Shown: positions 20,845-29,934 of the stretch, one piece after another
Layout: the number at the start of each line of letters is the position of its first letter
Position numbering within the stretch: the first letter of the stretch is position 1
Virus record (IMG/VR): IMGVR_UViG_3300034107_000030
Span: 1-37,082 of that record
Length of the DNA: 37,082 bases
From: a virus
Direction: 5' to 3' (one strand)
The notes under the pieces: model-generated
What the model saw: the letters and a program-made list of their open reading frames with translations, nothing else
What the model was told of the DNA's origin: nothing
Database searches by the model: none
Position numbers and translations under genes: made by a program

Positions 20845-23096
20845 TACCGGGCCAATGCGTTTTGATTTTCAGGTTCAGCGCGGCGTGACATTTCAGCGCC
20901 AAGCGCCCGCGTGCCAGCCAGCCCTGCGGCAGTGCCAGCGCCAGGCGTGGCCGCACGACGAGCCGCTTGCAGTTTGATAGCGGCCTCAATTTGATCAGCG
21001 GCTAAAGCGGGGCTAGTTAATTCTCGCGCAATTTCTAGCGCAATCTTGTCGTCCATGCGCAATGCAAGGCGCTTAACAACATTGTTAAAAACAGTGATTG
21101 GTACTGACAAAAAGTTTGGTAATGGCAAGCCAGCTTCTTGGCCAGTTTTGGTGGCTAAATTTTTAATATTAGCCCCAGCGTCGGCACCTGCTTTTACCAA
21201 GCGCTGATATTCACCTTCGCGCAATAAATCTTGCCGCACAGCATTTACATGGCTAAGTTGTTCAGGCGTAAAACTTCTGGTCAACTCACCAATTCGTTGC
21301 TCAACTGCAAGCGCGTTAACGCCGGCTGGCAAAGCGGGTCCTAATTTGTTACCACTGGCTTTTGCAAGTTCATCAATTTTTGCCAAGCGCGCGGCGTCTT
21401 TGGCGACAACACCAACGCGTTGCGTAATGTTCATCCCAGCGCCATCAAGAATTTTAAGCGGCTCCGCGTATTTTTTCATAAACGCGGCGTGCGACTCAGG
21501 TGTTACGCGGCCAGCCGCATCTGTTACTTCGCGGCGGTATAGGTCTTCAATACCCGTGCGGGCAATTTTCATTGCATCTGGGTTTTTGTCAAACAAACGC
21601 AAGAAGTCTTTGGCTTCGCTTTCACCTTTGGGTTGAAAGTATTTGCTAACGACGTCTTCTGGTTTGATTTTGGTTTCTTGCAAATTTGTTTGCTTAAACA
21701 AGTTGGCGTTGATGCCTTCTTTAAAGCGCGGCGCGTATTGTGTGCGGTAGGTATCTAGCGCGCCTTTGTACAGCGTTTTAGCTTCGTCAGGTAAAGTAGT
21801 GCTTGACTTAACCGCGTCGTCAATTGCGGCATGTAACTGCTTTAGATTGCGCAGGGTTGTGGCCGCCATAGGCGCGTTGCTAGATGACGCCGCCGCAATG
21901 TCTGCATTGATGGCTTTGCGAACATCATCAAGCTGCAACAAAGTTGCTTCAGGCGTTGCTGGGGGCGGCGTAGGCGCTTTAGCTGCTTTAAACCCTGCTT
22001 TGCCAATAGACACTGCTTCCGCTTCAGGTACAGAAGGCACAAACCCGCGCAGTTTGCGCACCGTATCCGGCGCAGTTTCAGTGGCAAAACTTGACAGCTT
22101 GCGATCAAGAATACGTTCGGCTTCGTTTACAACTTTTGATACGTCAATCTTTACATCGCCAGCGGCCTCAAACGCCGCATCGTAGGCGGGCTTCACTACT
22201 TTTGTTTTCACTGCATTTTGTTCAGCCTTGGCCGCGTCGATCAGCGCGCCGCCAACTTCGCCAGGCGTCACGTTAACTAATCCGCGATCAATTTTTGCTT
22301 GGATGCGTTGTTTAGACGCGTCAAATTTAGCGGTTGCGCGCGCTTCTTGCGCTTGCCGGGCGGCAATGTTCTGCGCTTCTTTGCCTGCGTAAATATCCGC
22401 TGTGCCTGGCACTTGACGGGCGCGGGACTGCAATACCGATAGCCCTACACTACCCACAGGCGCGGCGACTTCGCCGGCTGTTGGAGATGTGCCTGGAACA
22501 ATTTGTGTGCGGCCACGCAATGCGTTAACAATTTCTTCACCCTTGTCGCCAACAGCTTTAATGTATTGGTCAAGTTTAATGTTTTTAAGTTTGTTTGCGT
22601 ACTCAGCGCCTTTGGTAATGACAGGGCTTACAACGCCGCGTCCAAAGGCTTCCATTGTTGCGCCTTCAAGCACATTTCGCGCTTGCCGCGTAGCCGCTTG
22701 TGGCATTGTTTCCCCGCCGCTTTCGCCAGCGGCCAAACGCAATAACTCTTTAGCACCAGCATAACCAGCACCTGCGCCAGCTAGAGTTCCTAATGGCCCT
22801 GCGCCAGTCCCTACAATTGCACCGCCAGCACTGCCTAACGCCTCAACAGCAGGCGCAACAAACTCTACTTGTTCTTTACGCGGCTTGGCCGCAAGAGAGG
22901 CGCCCATCTCAAACGGTGCAGACAGTACGTCAAACATACCAGCTTTACCGCGTGGTGCGGGGGCCGCAGCAGGCTTAGGTGCGGCGCCAAAAGTTTGGGC
23001 TGCAAATGCTTCTATTTGCGTAGGCGTTGCGTCATCAGGCCCTTCAAAGACATGAACCGTACCATCAGGGCCTTGAACACGGTATTTGGTAGCCAT
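20844..23096 (-). CDS. DNA ejection protein (P22 gp16 position), 750 aa
   Basis: Large Ala/Lys-rich helical protein with an N-terminal YRVQGPDGTVHVFEGPDDATPTQI module, a glycine-rich hydrophobic stretch (GSAGGAIVGTGAGPLGTLAGAGAGYAGA, about 88-115) and long helices. It is third in the run gp7-like, 456 aa, 750 aa, as in the P22 order gp7-gp20-gp16 (P22 gp16 is about 609 aa). Such proteins are packed in the capsid and injected ahead of the DNA to form a channel through the cell envelope. The Gly-rich segment could insert in the membrane. No lytic transglycosylase motif seen. Confidence 0.8.
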   Translation of the reverse strand: MATKYRVQGPDGTVHVFEGPDDATPTQIEAFAAQTFGAAPKPAAAPAPRGKAGMFDVLSAPFEMGASLAAKPRKEQVEFVAPAVEALGSAGGAIVGTGAGPLGTLAGAGAGYAGAKELLRLAAGESGGETMPQAATRQARNVLEGATMEAFGRGVVSPVITKGAEYANKLKNIKLDQYIKAVGDKGEEIVNALRGRTQIVPGTSPTAGEVAAPVGSVGLSVLQSRARQVPGTADIYAGKEAQNIAARQAQEARATAKFDASKQRIQAKIDRGLVNVTPGEVGGALIDAAKAEQNAVKTKVVKPAYDAAFEAAGDVKIDVSKVVNEAERILDRKLSSFATETAPDTVRKLRGFVPSVPEAEAVSIGKAGFKAAKAPTPPPATPEATLLQLDDVRKAINADIAAASSSNAPMAATTLRNLKQLHAAIDDAVKSSTTLPDEAKTLYKGALDTYRTQYAPRFKEGINANLFKQTNLQETKIKPEDVVSKYFQPKGESEAKDFLRLFDKNPDAMKIARTGIEDLYRREVTDAAGRVTPESHAAFMKKYAEPLKILDGAGMNITQRVGVVAKDAARLAKIDELAKASGNKLGPALPAGVNALAVEQRIGELTRSFTPEQLSHVNAVRQDLLREGEYQRLVKAGADAGANIKNLATKTGQEAGLPLPNFLSVPITVFNNVVKRLALRMDDKIALEIARELTSPALAADQIEAAIKLQAARRAATPGAGTAAGLAGTRALGAEMSRRAEPENQNALAR

Positions 23097-24466
23097 TATC
23101 CGCCCTCTTTTCCAAGATATTTAAATCCACCAGTGCCTGCGGCAGGGGCGTTGCCACCGGGTGCTTTTGGCGCGGGTAAATCGCGGAACTGAGGGAAGCG
23201 CTCAAAATCTTCGGCGCGTGACTTCTCATACGTATCGCGGATACGTGCGGCGGCGCCTTTGGCTTGCTCTTCTAACAATGCAATTTGCTCAAGCAACGGT
23301 CCTTTACCTTTGACCTCATCTAGCACTGCAATTTGATCAGCCAAGATTTTCCATTCTTGATTGGCAATAGATCCAATAGCGCCTGACATGGCCGCTGTCG
23401 CTTTGCCTAGCGCGGTTACTTTACCGCGTAAGTTAGCCAAACGTGTTTCTGCCTGCGCTGCGCCGCCTTCAGGGAACGAAGGTAAAAATTTACCTGTGAA
23501 GCCTGTGGCTGCGGATAGCCCTGGTGATGTTTTTACCGCATCAGCAGAAGCTAATAAATCATCTATTTGCGACAATGCAGTTGATGCGGCTTTGTAGTCT
23601 TTACTGACATCAGCACGCAATTTAATTGTTTGTCCTTCTGTCAAAGGTTTCAAAGTAGGCGCGCCAGCCGCAGGTTGCATTCTGTTGCGCAGCGCCTCTT
23701 CACGGCTGACAAATATAGATTGACCTGTTGTTGGGTCAATAACCGCAACTGGCGGCTGTTCGGCGCGAGGTTGGGCCGGTGGCCGGCTCTGCTGTGCAAT
23801 CGCTATTTTTTGCGCTTGCACGTTAGCAGGCAAAGGCAAATCTGCGTATGATCCAATTGTAGTAGGCGCGCCGCTAAATGCAGGCACTTGCACAATATCT
23901 GTACCACCGCTACGGTTGACTGTTTGCGTTGAGGGTTTTAATTCGCTTGCACTAGCGCCTTGTTGCGCTAAATACATCTGGCGTTCCGCAAAAGGAATTG
24001 CCAACAATCTTTGTTGCGTAGCCAAAGCCTTTGCTTTTTCTTCCGTTGAAAATAGCGGCGATGACTGAATGTCTTCTGTATGCGCAATAATGTTAGCGTC
24101 CGATGGGCGGCCACTAATATCACGCAAGGCTTGGTTTAATAATTTTTGTTTTGACCCCGCCGCCTCAGTTAAAGATTTAGATTCAGCGGCTTTTTGCGCA
24201 GCAGTAGTTGCCGCTTCTTTGCGAAATGCAATACCTAACTGGGGGTTAACTTTAAACAATTGGCTTTCGTAATCCGTCGCAGTAGGGTCTAGCCTACGCA
24301 ACATATTTTTTTCTTGCGCAGCCGCTTCGGCTTCGCGCATTTGAAGTTGCGCCATAGCGTTTTGATTTTGCGCGTTTTGAATTTGCGAAAACTGCGCAAG
24401 CGCATTAAGGGGGTTTTGCAGTTCAATACCGCGTACACCTAGAGCAATGTTTGGATCAATGGCCAT
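23096..24466 (-). CDS. DNA ejection protein (P22 gp20 position), 456 aa
   Basis: Gln/Ala-rich helical protein. The N-terminal ALAQFSQIQNAQNQNAMAQLQMREAEA repeats are typical of phage internal virion proteins, and the middle is Pro/Gln rich (about 210-245). The length matches P22 gp20 (about 471 aa). It is linked to the next gene by a TAATG overlap and follows the gp7-like gene after 2 bp. It should form part of the injected trans-envelope conduit. Confidence 0.78.
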   Translation of the reverse strand: MAIDPNIALGVRGIELQNPLNALAQFSQIQNAQNQNAMAQLQMREAEAAAQEKNMLRRLDPTATDYESQLFKVNPQLGIAFRKEAATTAAQKAAESKSLTEAAGSKQKLLNQALRDISGRPSDANIIAHTEDIQSSPLFSTEEKAKALATQQRLLAIPFAERQMYLAQQGASASELKPSTQTVNRSGGTDIVQVPAFSGAPTTIGSYADLPLPANVQAQKIAIAQQSRPPAQPRAEQPPVAVIDPTTGQSIFVSREEALRNRMQPAAGAPTLKPLTEGQTIKLRADVSKDYKAASTALSQIDDLLASADAVKTSPGLSAATGFTGKFLPSFPEGGAAQAETRLANLRGKVTALGKATAAMSGAIGSIANQEWKILADQIAVLDEVKGKGPLLEQIALLEEQAKGAAARIRDTYEKSRAEDFERFPQFRDLPAPKAPGGNAPAAGTGGFKYLGKEGG

Positions 24467-24468
24467 AA

Positions 24469-25203
24469 TTAAACTCCCGAACCAGGTATCTGACTCTGAT
24501 ACAGCGGGCTATACGGAGCGGCGGTTGGTTGAGGCGCAAAACGGTTTATCAAATTTTGATTTTGCGTGTAATTCATGTATTGGCCCAAACCACTTGTCAA
24601 AGCGTTAGCGCCGCCAACGTAACCAGATGCGCGTGCTGCGCCTCCGCTAGTTAGCAAGTTGCCTGCGTTAGTGCCGTAGTTGGCTGCGACATTGCCCATG
24701 GTATTAGCCGCAGTCTGGCCAGCACCCATCAAACTTTGTAACGGTTGCAACTGGTTAGCGCGGTTAGTCTGGTAACGATTGAAAGCATTTGTAAACTCTT
24801 GCGAACCCATTTCTTGACCGTAGCGTTGCGCGGCTTTTAAAGCCCCACCGCTGATCAAACCACCACGGGCGGCTGCTTGTCGGTCAAGTGCCTTCTGACC
24901 TTCGGACAATCTAAAACCGTAACCAGGGTCTGTGGTGAAGTCAGCCATGCCAAAGTCTCTAGCGTACTTACCGTAATCAGTGCCTTCTGTACCGCCTGGC
25001 AAACCAAAGTATGTCAGTAGTTTGTTTTGCGCGGCCATGCCACCTTGTCGAAATGGTTCTTGAAGCCTGTTTTGCTCCTCAAACATTTCACGTTGGATTT
25101 CGCCTGCACGATCTGTTGCGGCGGCTTGTGTAGAAGCGGCTTTTTTAGATGCGCTTGCACCGAGTATGGCGCTTCCACCAATTGCTAGGGCCATCCATGG
25201 CAT
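24469..25203 (-). CDS. DNA transfer/ejection protein (P22 gp7-like), 244 aa
   Basis: Starts MPWMALAIGGSAILGASASKKAA. ATG 25203 is one base after the cupin stop with AGGAG upstream; the longer open frame from 25263 lies inside the cupin gene. The N-terminus has a short glycine/alanine hydrophobic helix (ALAIGGSAILGASAS). Family-like segments are EMFEEQNRLQEPFRQGG, DPGYGFRLSEGQKALDRQAAARGGLISGGALKA and the Gly/Asn-rich C-terminal half. First of three ejection proteins. Length is near P22 gp7 (229 aa). Confidence 0.85.
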   Translation of the reverse strand: MPWMALAIGGSAILGASASKKAASTQAAATDRAGEIQREMFEEQNRLQEPFRQGGMAAQNKLLTYFGLPGGTEGTDYGKYARDFGMADFTTDPGYGFRLSEGQKALDRQAAARGGLISGGALKAAQRYGQEMGSQEFTNAFNRYQTNRANQLQPLQSLMGAGQTAANTMGNVAANYGTNAGNLLTSGGAARASGYVGGANALTSGLGQYMNYTQNQNLINRFAPQPTAAPYSPLYQSQIPGSGV

Positions 25204-25204
25204 A

Positions 25205-25546
25205 TTAGTTCTCCTGTAGGCACTTGGCCAGTTCTTGCGCTTGGGCTTGATCGCTTGGCACAATTAAAACTTCGTCAACTTCATCCAAATCAGTGCATTC
25301 TGTTGCATGAATGCAATACCACACAACATCTGTGAGCGATTTTACGCCATGATGCTTGTCGGCTTCAATAGTTAAACAGGCTGGAGCGTGAATAATCTTG
25401 CGCTCACCGTCAACCATTAACTCAATCGAGCCACTGGCCAAAATCGACAAATGGCTGAACTTGTGCTTATGCTGGACAAGCACATGGCCGGCTGGTATCA
25501 GCGTCTCTTTGGTGTAGACGCCTGCACTGAAATGGTGGTTGATCAT
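25205..25546 (-). CDS. Cupin-fold protein, 113 aa
   Basis: A single cupin barrel: GHVLVQHKHKFSHLSILASGSIELMVDGE holds His26, His28 and His32, followed by a second motif with His65-His66 and His80 later. These could bind a metal. It is coupled to the tailspike by a 4-bp ATGA overlap and sits in the slot where P22 carries gp14. Small cupin proteins in this position occur in other phages from memory, but whether it is a virion protein, a modification enzyme or a fibre chaperone is unknown. Confidence 0.75.
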   Translation of the reverse strand: MINHHFSAGVYTKETLIPAGHVLVQHKHKFSHLSILASGSIELMVDGERKIIHAPACLTIEADKHHGVKSLTDVVWYCIHATECTDLDEVDEVLIVPSDQAQAQELAKCLQEN

Positions 25547-28500
25547 AAAGCCGCAATCACAAAGGCTAACAATTCTTCGTAGCGTACACCAAGAGTGGTC
25601 ACGTCGTCCACAGTATCCGAGCAGAACACGCCGTAGTCGTTGGCGTTCAAGCCTTCAGCCGCAAAGGCCGCCTGCACGTCTTGCGCCATCACGCCAATGT
25701 GTTTGCGTGCGCCTGCGCCCTTAGCCGCCACGGCGTCTTTAAACTTAAAGGTCTTAAACAAGCCTTTGATGCGTCTGGCCACGGCCAACTCAGCGGCGGT
25801 CAGGTCAGCAACTTGTTCTTTCTGGGTTGCGTCAGACGTGTTGATCGTGCCGGTTGTGGCATACACAGTCGTCCAGCGGAAACCAGAAGTGCCCAAGGAC
25901 ATGGCGTTGTCAGAACTTGCGCTAAACGACGCGCCAGAACCGTTTACAAATACGCCGTTGCCGGCGCTGCTTTGCAAAGCAATAATGTTGTTTGATGACA
26001 CCAATGTAAAGCTACTGGTTGACAAAGTTGCGCCAGACAAGTTAGCCGCAGTTGAGGCGCTTGTTGCAGTTGCTGCGCTTGTGGCAGTTGACGCAGAACC
26101 AGCAGACGTGGCAAAAGTTGCCGTTGCGGCGTTGCCAGTGGTGTTCTGGTTTAGTGTTGGAAAGGTACAGTTAGCCAAGTTACCGCTAGAGGGCGTGCCC
26201 AATGCACCGCCAGACGATATTGGGGTAAACCCTAACGCACCTGTGACGTCGCCACTGGTCAACGTAACTGCGCCTGTGCGAGTATTAAAAGACGACACGC
26301 CTGCCGAAGTAGGTGCTACCCAAGTGCCGTCATTGCGCAAGAACAATGAAGTGTTGCCAGTTGGCGCGGTGATGGAGTAACCGTTCCAGATAAACTGGTT
26401 TTTCAGATAGATGGTTTTCCAAGTAAAGCCAGACGCGCCCAAGTTGATGGTGTCGTCAGCCGCAGGAATCAGCGAAGTAAAGCCGCCGCCCGTAAACACG
26501 GCCACATAGCTGGTTGAGTTACCCATAACGCCAACAGCAGTTGTTGACAAGATGCCCGGGTAGCTACTGCCAGTCACCAAACCAACGGTCAGGTTGTTGA
26601 TTGTTTGGTTTGCAGTAAACGTGTTAGCCACACCAGGGTTAACTGGCGTGTAGCCCAATGCGCTAGTTACATCTGTGTTAAGTAGGGTAATCGCGCCAGT
26701 GCGGGTGTTAAAAGATGATACGCCACCACCTGCGGCTGGGGGAACTTCCCATGAACCGTCATTGCGCAAGAACTTGGTTGTGTCGCCAGTTGGCTGAACA
26801 ATGCCGTAGCCATTCCATGTGAACGTATTGCTTAAAAAGAAACCATTCCAGCGCTTTGTAGCACCGCCCAACACCAAAGCATTTGCAGCGCTACTGTCTG
26901 CGCTAGGTTGGAAGTTGTTTAAGTTAAAGTCAATGGCGCGGGGTGTGGCTGCTGTACCGTTGTTGGTTAAGAACATTGTGCCGTCGTATGTGGCCACACC
27001 CATTGGGCCGCCAGGAGCCGCACCGCCCACACCAATACCGTTACCCGCCGCAGTCTGGCCAAACACGCCGTTGAGCGTGGTGATGTTGCCAGCCGCAGTG
27101 ACTTGTGCCAAGGTTGGTGTTACTCCACCAGAACCGTTGGCAGCCGCAGTAATACGGCCTTGAGCGTCCACAGTGATGTTGGCTGACGTGTACACACCCG
27201 CAGTCACCGTGGTGTTGTTCAAACTAATTGTGCCAGACGTGGTGATCGTGCCACCGTTTAAGCCAGTGCCTGCTGTGATGCTTGTGACCGTACCAGAGCC
27301 AGAGCCAGATGGCGTAGCCCATGTGCCGTCGTTGCGCAGGAAAGTGGTGGTTGAGCCAGTAGGCGCAGGGATCGCATAAGCGTTCCAAGTAAAGGCATTC
27401 TTTAGGTAGAAGCCGTTCCAGTTGTTAGCCGAACCGCCAAGCGTCAGTGCAGTAGCCGCGCTTGAGTCTACGGCAGGCTGAAAATTAGCGCCATTGAAGT
27501 CAACGGCGTAAGTGGTTGCCAAAGCCGCAGTGTTGGCCAAGTACAAACGTGATGCATAAGAGCCAATGCCCGCAAAGGGTACGCCACCGTAAGTATTAGT
27601 TCCAATGACAATACCTGTTGTTGTACCATTGCCACCAAAGATACCGTTAAGCGTTGAGGTGTTGCCAGCAGTCAGGACAGACTGCAAAGTGCCACCACCA
27701 CCGCCACCACCAATAGGTGTGCCAGACAGATCAGCGTAAACAGACGCCTCAACAATACCTTCAAAGCGGTTAGGCGCGCCTTGTTTATATTGGTCAACGG
27801 CGCTGTAATAAGTGCAGCCCACCATGGCCAACTTGAAGTCGCCTGCCACGTTGTTGATTGTGGGGCGCGTGCCGCTTGGTGTGTAACCTGACAAGCCAGC
27901 AAAGCCAACTGCTTCCATTGTGATCGGGAATGCGTAGCTGGACAGTGAAGCCGCCAAATAAATTTGTTGCTGAGGATAGCTAGTGCCAACAACCGTAAAA
28001 CTACAGCCATTTAATACGCCATTGATGCCAGGGCGGGATACCGTCTGTTGCACTTGAAATTGCGCTTGACCGCCGTTGCCTTCAAAGTACACACCGGTAA
28101 TGTTAAAAGCGCAAGCTGACTGCTGTGCAAGTTTGCCGCCTGCATCAACAATAGCCAAGCCCCACTTGGCGCTAGACAAGTCAGTGCCAAAACCGTTGGC
28201 TTCAATAGAGCCACCAATGTAGTTAAATGCGCCTGCACCAATGACCTTGCCGCCATACGAGTCGTTGTTGCCAACGGTACAGTTGGACATGGTGATGGCG
28301 TTAGGCTCAGACACAAAACCAAACGCGGCGTTAGGCTCAAAGTAGAAACCGCCGTCGTTAAAGCGAATAACCAAATCATTGAACGTGGACGACAAGACGT
28401 TTGCGCCATACAGGCCAGTTGACCAGCCTGCAAGGTAGACGTTGTTGATCGTGATAAACGCAATATCTTTTAACGCAATACCCAGCTTGTTCTTTTGGTA

Positions 28501-29250
28501 GCCGTACAACGTAAAGTCTTGAAACAAACCGTAACCAGCAGGTTGCGGATCGTATCCAATAATTTCAATACCGTTAGCGTTGGCTGTTTGGTAAATAGTT
28601 GTGGCACCCATACCGTCACCAGACATGGAGGGGCGCTTAATCGGATCTACTGTGACGCTGTTCATGGTAAACACTAGCGCAGCGGAAATCTTGTATGTGC
28701 CTGCGGGCAGATAAACGTTGCCGCCATAAGTGCACGCTAGATTGATGGCCGCTTGGATGGCAGACGTGTCGTCTGTTGTGCCGTCGCCCTTAGCGCCAAA
28801 GTCTTTGACTGACACCAAGTCTTGCATCTTGTTGTTTAAGGTCTTGCCAACCGCGCCAGGCATGATGCCTAAAGAGTAGGTCTGTTTAAACCCAATAAGC
28901 GCGTCGCCAAGCGTAATGTCAGATTGGTTGGCTAATTGCGCTGCCAATGTATTGGCGTTGCTGATGCCAGGAATATTGTCCCATGAGCCAATCTGCACCT
29001 CGTTTGCGTCTTCCAAGATGAACTTGTACAAATCACCTGCTTCAAGCCAGACTTCTTCTTCTACACGTCCGGCTGCGTTTAAAACAATAGGGTTGCTGTT
29101 GGCAGTTAAGCCAGTGGCGGATGTGTAGGTGGGGGCCGCAGTCGTTGTGCCAGCGGCGTAGGTGTAGATTAAACCGCCTGCCAATGGCACGCCGTTGTCG
29201 TCAAAGAATTGTGCGCCAGCGCCTGCAAATAGGGAAATGTCGACGGTCAT
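25543..29250 (-). CDS. Tailspike/long tail fibre with beta-helix and C-terminal S74-type domain, 1235 aa
   Basis: N-terminal virion-attachment part (1-110: DISLFAGAGAQFFDDNGVPLAGGLIYTYAAG). Pectate-lyase-like right-handed beta-helix entry motif VSVKDFGAKGDGTTDDTSAIQAAI with YLPAGTYKI at 146-188, and helix turns to about 500. Then three repeated modules with LGG...WNGFYL-N-FTWN-Y--PTG...FLRNDG-W. C-terminal domain from about 1120 with SDATQKEQV, IGVMAQDVQAAF and GVRYEELLAFVI, an S74 peptidase/chaperone that normally trimerises the fibre and is cleaved off. The beta-helix may bind or cut surface polysaccharide; no catalytic residues can be assigned. Confidence 0.9.
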   Translation of the reverse strand: MTVDISLFAGAGAQFFDDNGVPLAGGLIYTYAAGTTTAAPTYTSATGLTANSNPIVLNAAGRVEEEVWLEAGDLYKFILEDANEVQIGSWDNIPGISNANTLAAQLANQSDITLGDALIGFKQTYSLGIMPGAVGKTLNNKMQDLVSVKDFGAKGDGTTDDTSAIQAAINLACTYGGNVYLPAGTYKISAALVFTMNSVTVDPIKRPSMSGDGMGATTIYQTANANGIEIIGYDPQPAGYGLFQDFTLYGYQKNKLGIALKDIAFITINNVYLAGWSTGLYGANVLSSTFNDLVIRFNDGGFYFEPNAAFGFVSEPNAITMSNCTVGNNDSYGGKVIGAGAFNYIGGSIEANGFGTDLSSAKWGLAIVDAGGKLAQQSACAFNITGVYFEGNGGQAQFQVQQTVSRPGINGVLNGCSFTVVGTSYPQQQIYLAASLSSYAFPITMEAVGFAGLSGYTPSGTRPTINNVAGDFKLAMVGCTYYSAVDQYKQGAPNRFEGIVEASVYADLSGTPIGGGGGGGTLQSVLTAGNTSTLNGIFGGNGTTTGIVIGTNTYGGVPFAGIGSYASRLYLANTAALATTYAVDFNGANFQPAVDSSAATALTLGGSANNWNGFYLKNAFTWNAYAIPAPTGSTTTFLRNDGTWATPSGSGSGTVTSITAGTGLNGGTITTSGTISLNNTTVTAGVYTSANITVDAQGRITAAANGSGGVTPTLAQVTAAGNITTLNGVFGQTAAGNGIGVGGAAPGGPMGVATYDGTMFLTNNGTAATPRAIDFNLNNFQPSADSSAANALVLGGATKRWNGFFLSNTFTWNGYGIVQPTGDTTKFLRNDGSWEVPPAAGGGVSSFNTRTGAITLLNTDVTSALGYTPVNPGVANTFTANQTINNLTVGLVTGSSYPGILSTTAVGVMGNSTSYVAVFTGGGFTSLIPAADDTINLGASGFTWKTIYLKNQFIWNGYSITAPTGNTSLFLRNDGTWVAPTSAGVSSFNTRTGAVTLTSGDVTGALGFTPISSGGALGTPSSGNLANCTFPTLNQNTTGNAATATFATSAGSASTATSAATATSASTAANLSGATLSTSSFTLVSSNNIIALQSSAGNGVFVNGSGASFSASSDNAMSLGTSGFRWTTVYATTGTINTSDATQKEQVADLTAAELAVARRIKGLFKTFKFKDAVAAKGAGARKHIGVMAQDVQAAFAAEGLNANDYGVFCSDTVDDVTTLGVRYEELLAFVIAAL

Positions 29251-29259
29251 TTTCGTTCC

Positions 29260-29934
29260 TTAAACAATGCTCGTAATGATACCGTTTACCACGGTAATAG
29301 TCTTTGAATCGGCAGAGGTAAATGTACCCGAAGCGCCAGTGTTTTGGGTGGCCATTGTGCCAAGGCCAAGGTTTGTCCTAGCGTCTGGCGCAGTTGTCGC
29401 ACCCGTACCGCCATTTGCCACTGCTATGGCTGTGGCGTTCCACACGCCAACTGTCAGCGTGCCCACGCCCGTGATGCCGGTATATGACCCAGATATACGG
29501 GCGGTGTTGATCGTGCCCGTGGTGATCTGCGCTGCGTCAATGGCAATTGGCGTGTTAACCGAACTGGTCAGGCGGCCTTGGGCGTTGACGGCATAGGTCG
29601 GGACGTTAGACGCTGTGCCATACGTGCCTGCGGTTACGCCCGTGTTTGTCAGGCCCACGGTGATGGAGCCAGCGCCGTTGGTCACGTTAATGCCAGTGCC
29701 TTGCGTCAGCGTGTTTAACTTGTATGTGCCAGTGTCGCCAATCAGCAACTGACCGTTGGTGGGCACGCCATCTACACCTGTGCCGCCGTTAATTGGGCCA
29801 ATAATGCCCGTGCCGTCGCCGCAGATGGTGTAGATGTTGTTAAGAAACCGGAACCATTCACGCGAGATCGTGCCCGTGCGTTCGTCCATGAACGGCACGC
29901 GAGGGGCAGGAATCTGGGTAATGTTACTAGGCAT
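29260..29934 (-). CDS. Fibre-like virion protein at the tail-needle position, 224 aa
   Basis: MPSNITQIPAPRVPFMDERTGTISREWFRFLNNIYTI is a recurrent phage N-terminal adaptor, followed by Gly/Thr/Asn-rich repeats (GPINGGTGVDG, TYAVNAQGRLTSSV, VANGGTGATTAPDARTNLGLGTMATQ). ATG 29934 was chosen over 30003 because it overlaps the gp10-like stop by only 8 bp and begins at the conserved motif. It occupies the place of P22 gp26 (needle), directly after gp10, but its sequence is fibre-like rather than coiled coil. Confidence 0.75.
   Translation of the reverse strand: MPSNITQIPAPRVPFMDERTGTISREWFRFLNNIYTICGDGTGIIGPINGGTGVDGVPTNGQLLIGDTGTYKLNTLTQGTGINVTNGAGSITVGLTNTGVTAGTYGTASNVPTYAVNAQGRLTSSVNTPIAIDAAQITTGTINTARISGSYTGITGVGTLTVGVWNATAIAVANGGTGATTAPDARTNLGLGTMATQNTGASGTFTSADSKTITVVNGIITSIV

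Noticed and set aside
27672-28463. Two long shifted frames (112 and 150 aa) inside the tailspike.
   Set aside because: Low-complexity Ser/Leu/Ala peptides expected from reading Gly/Thr/Ala-rich fibre codons out of frame.
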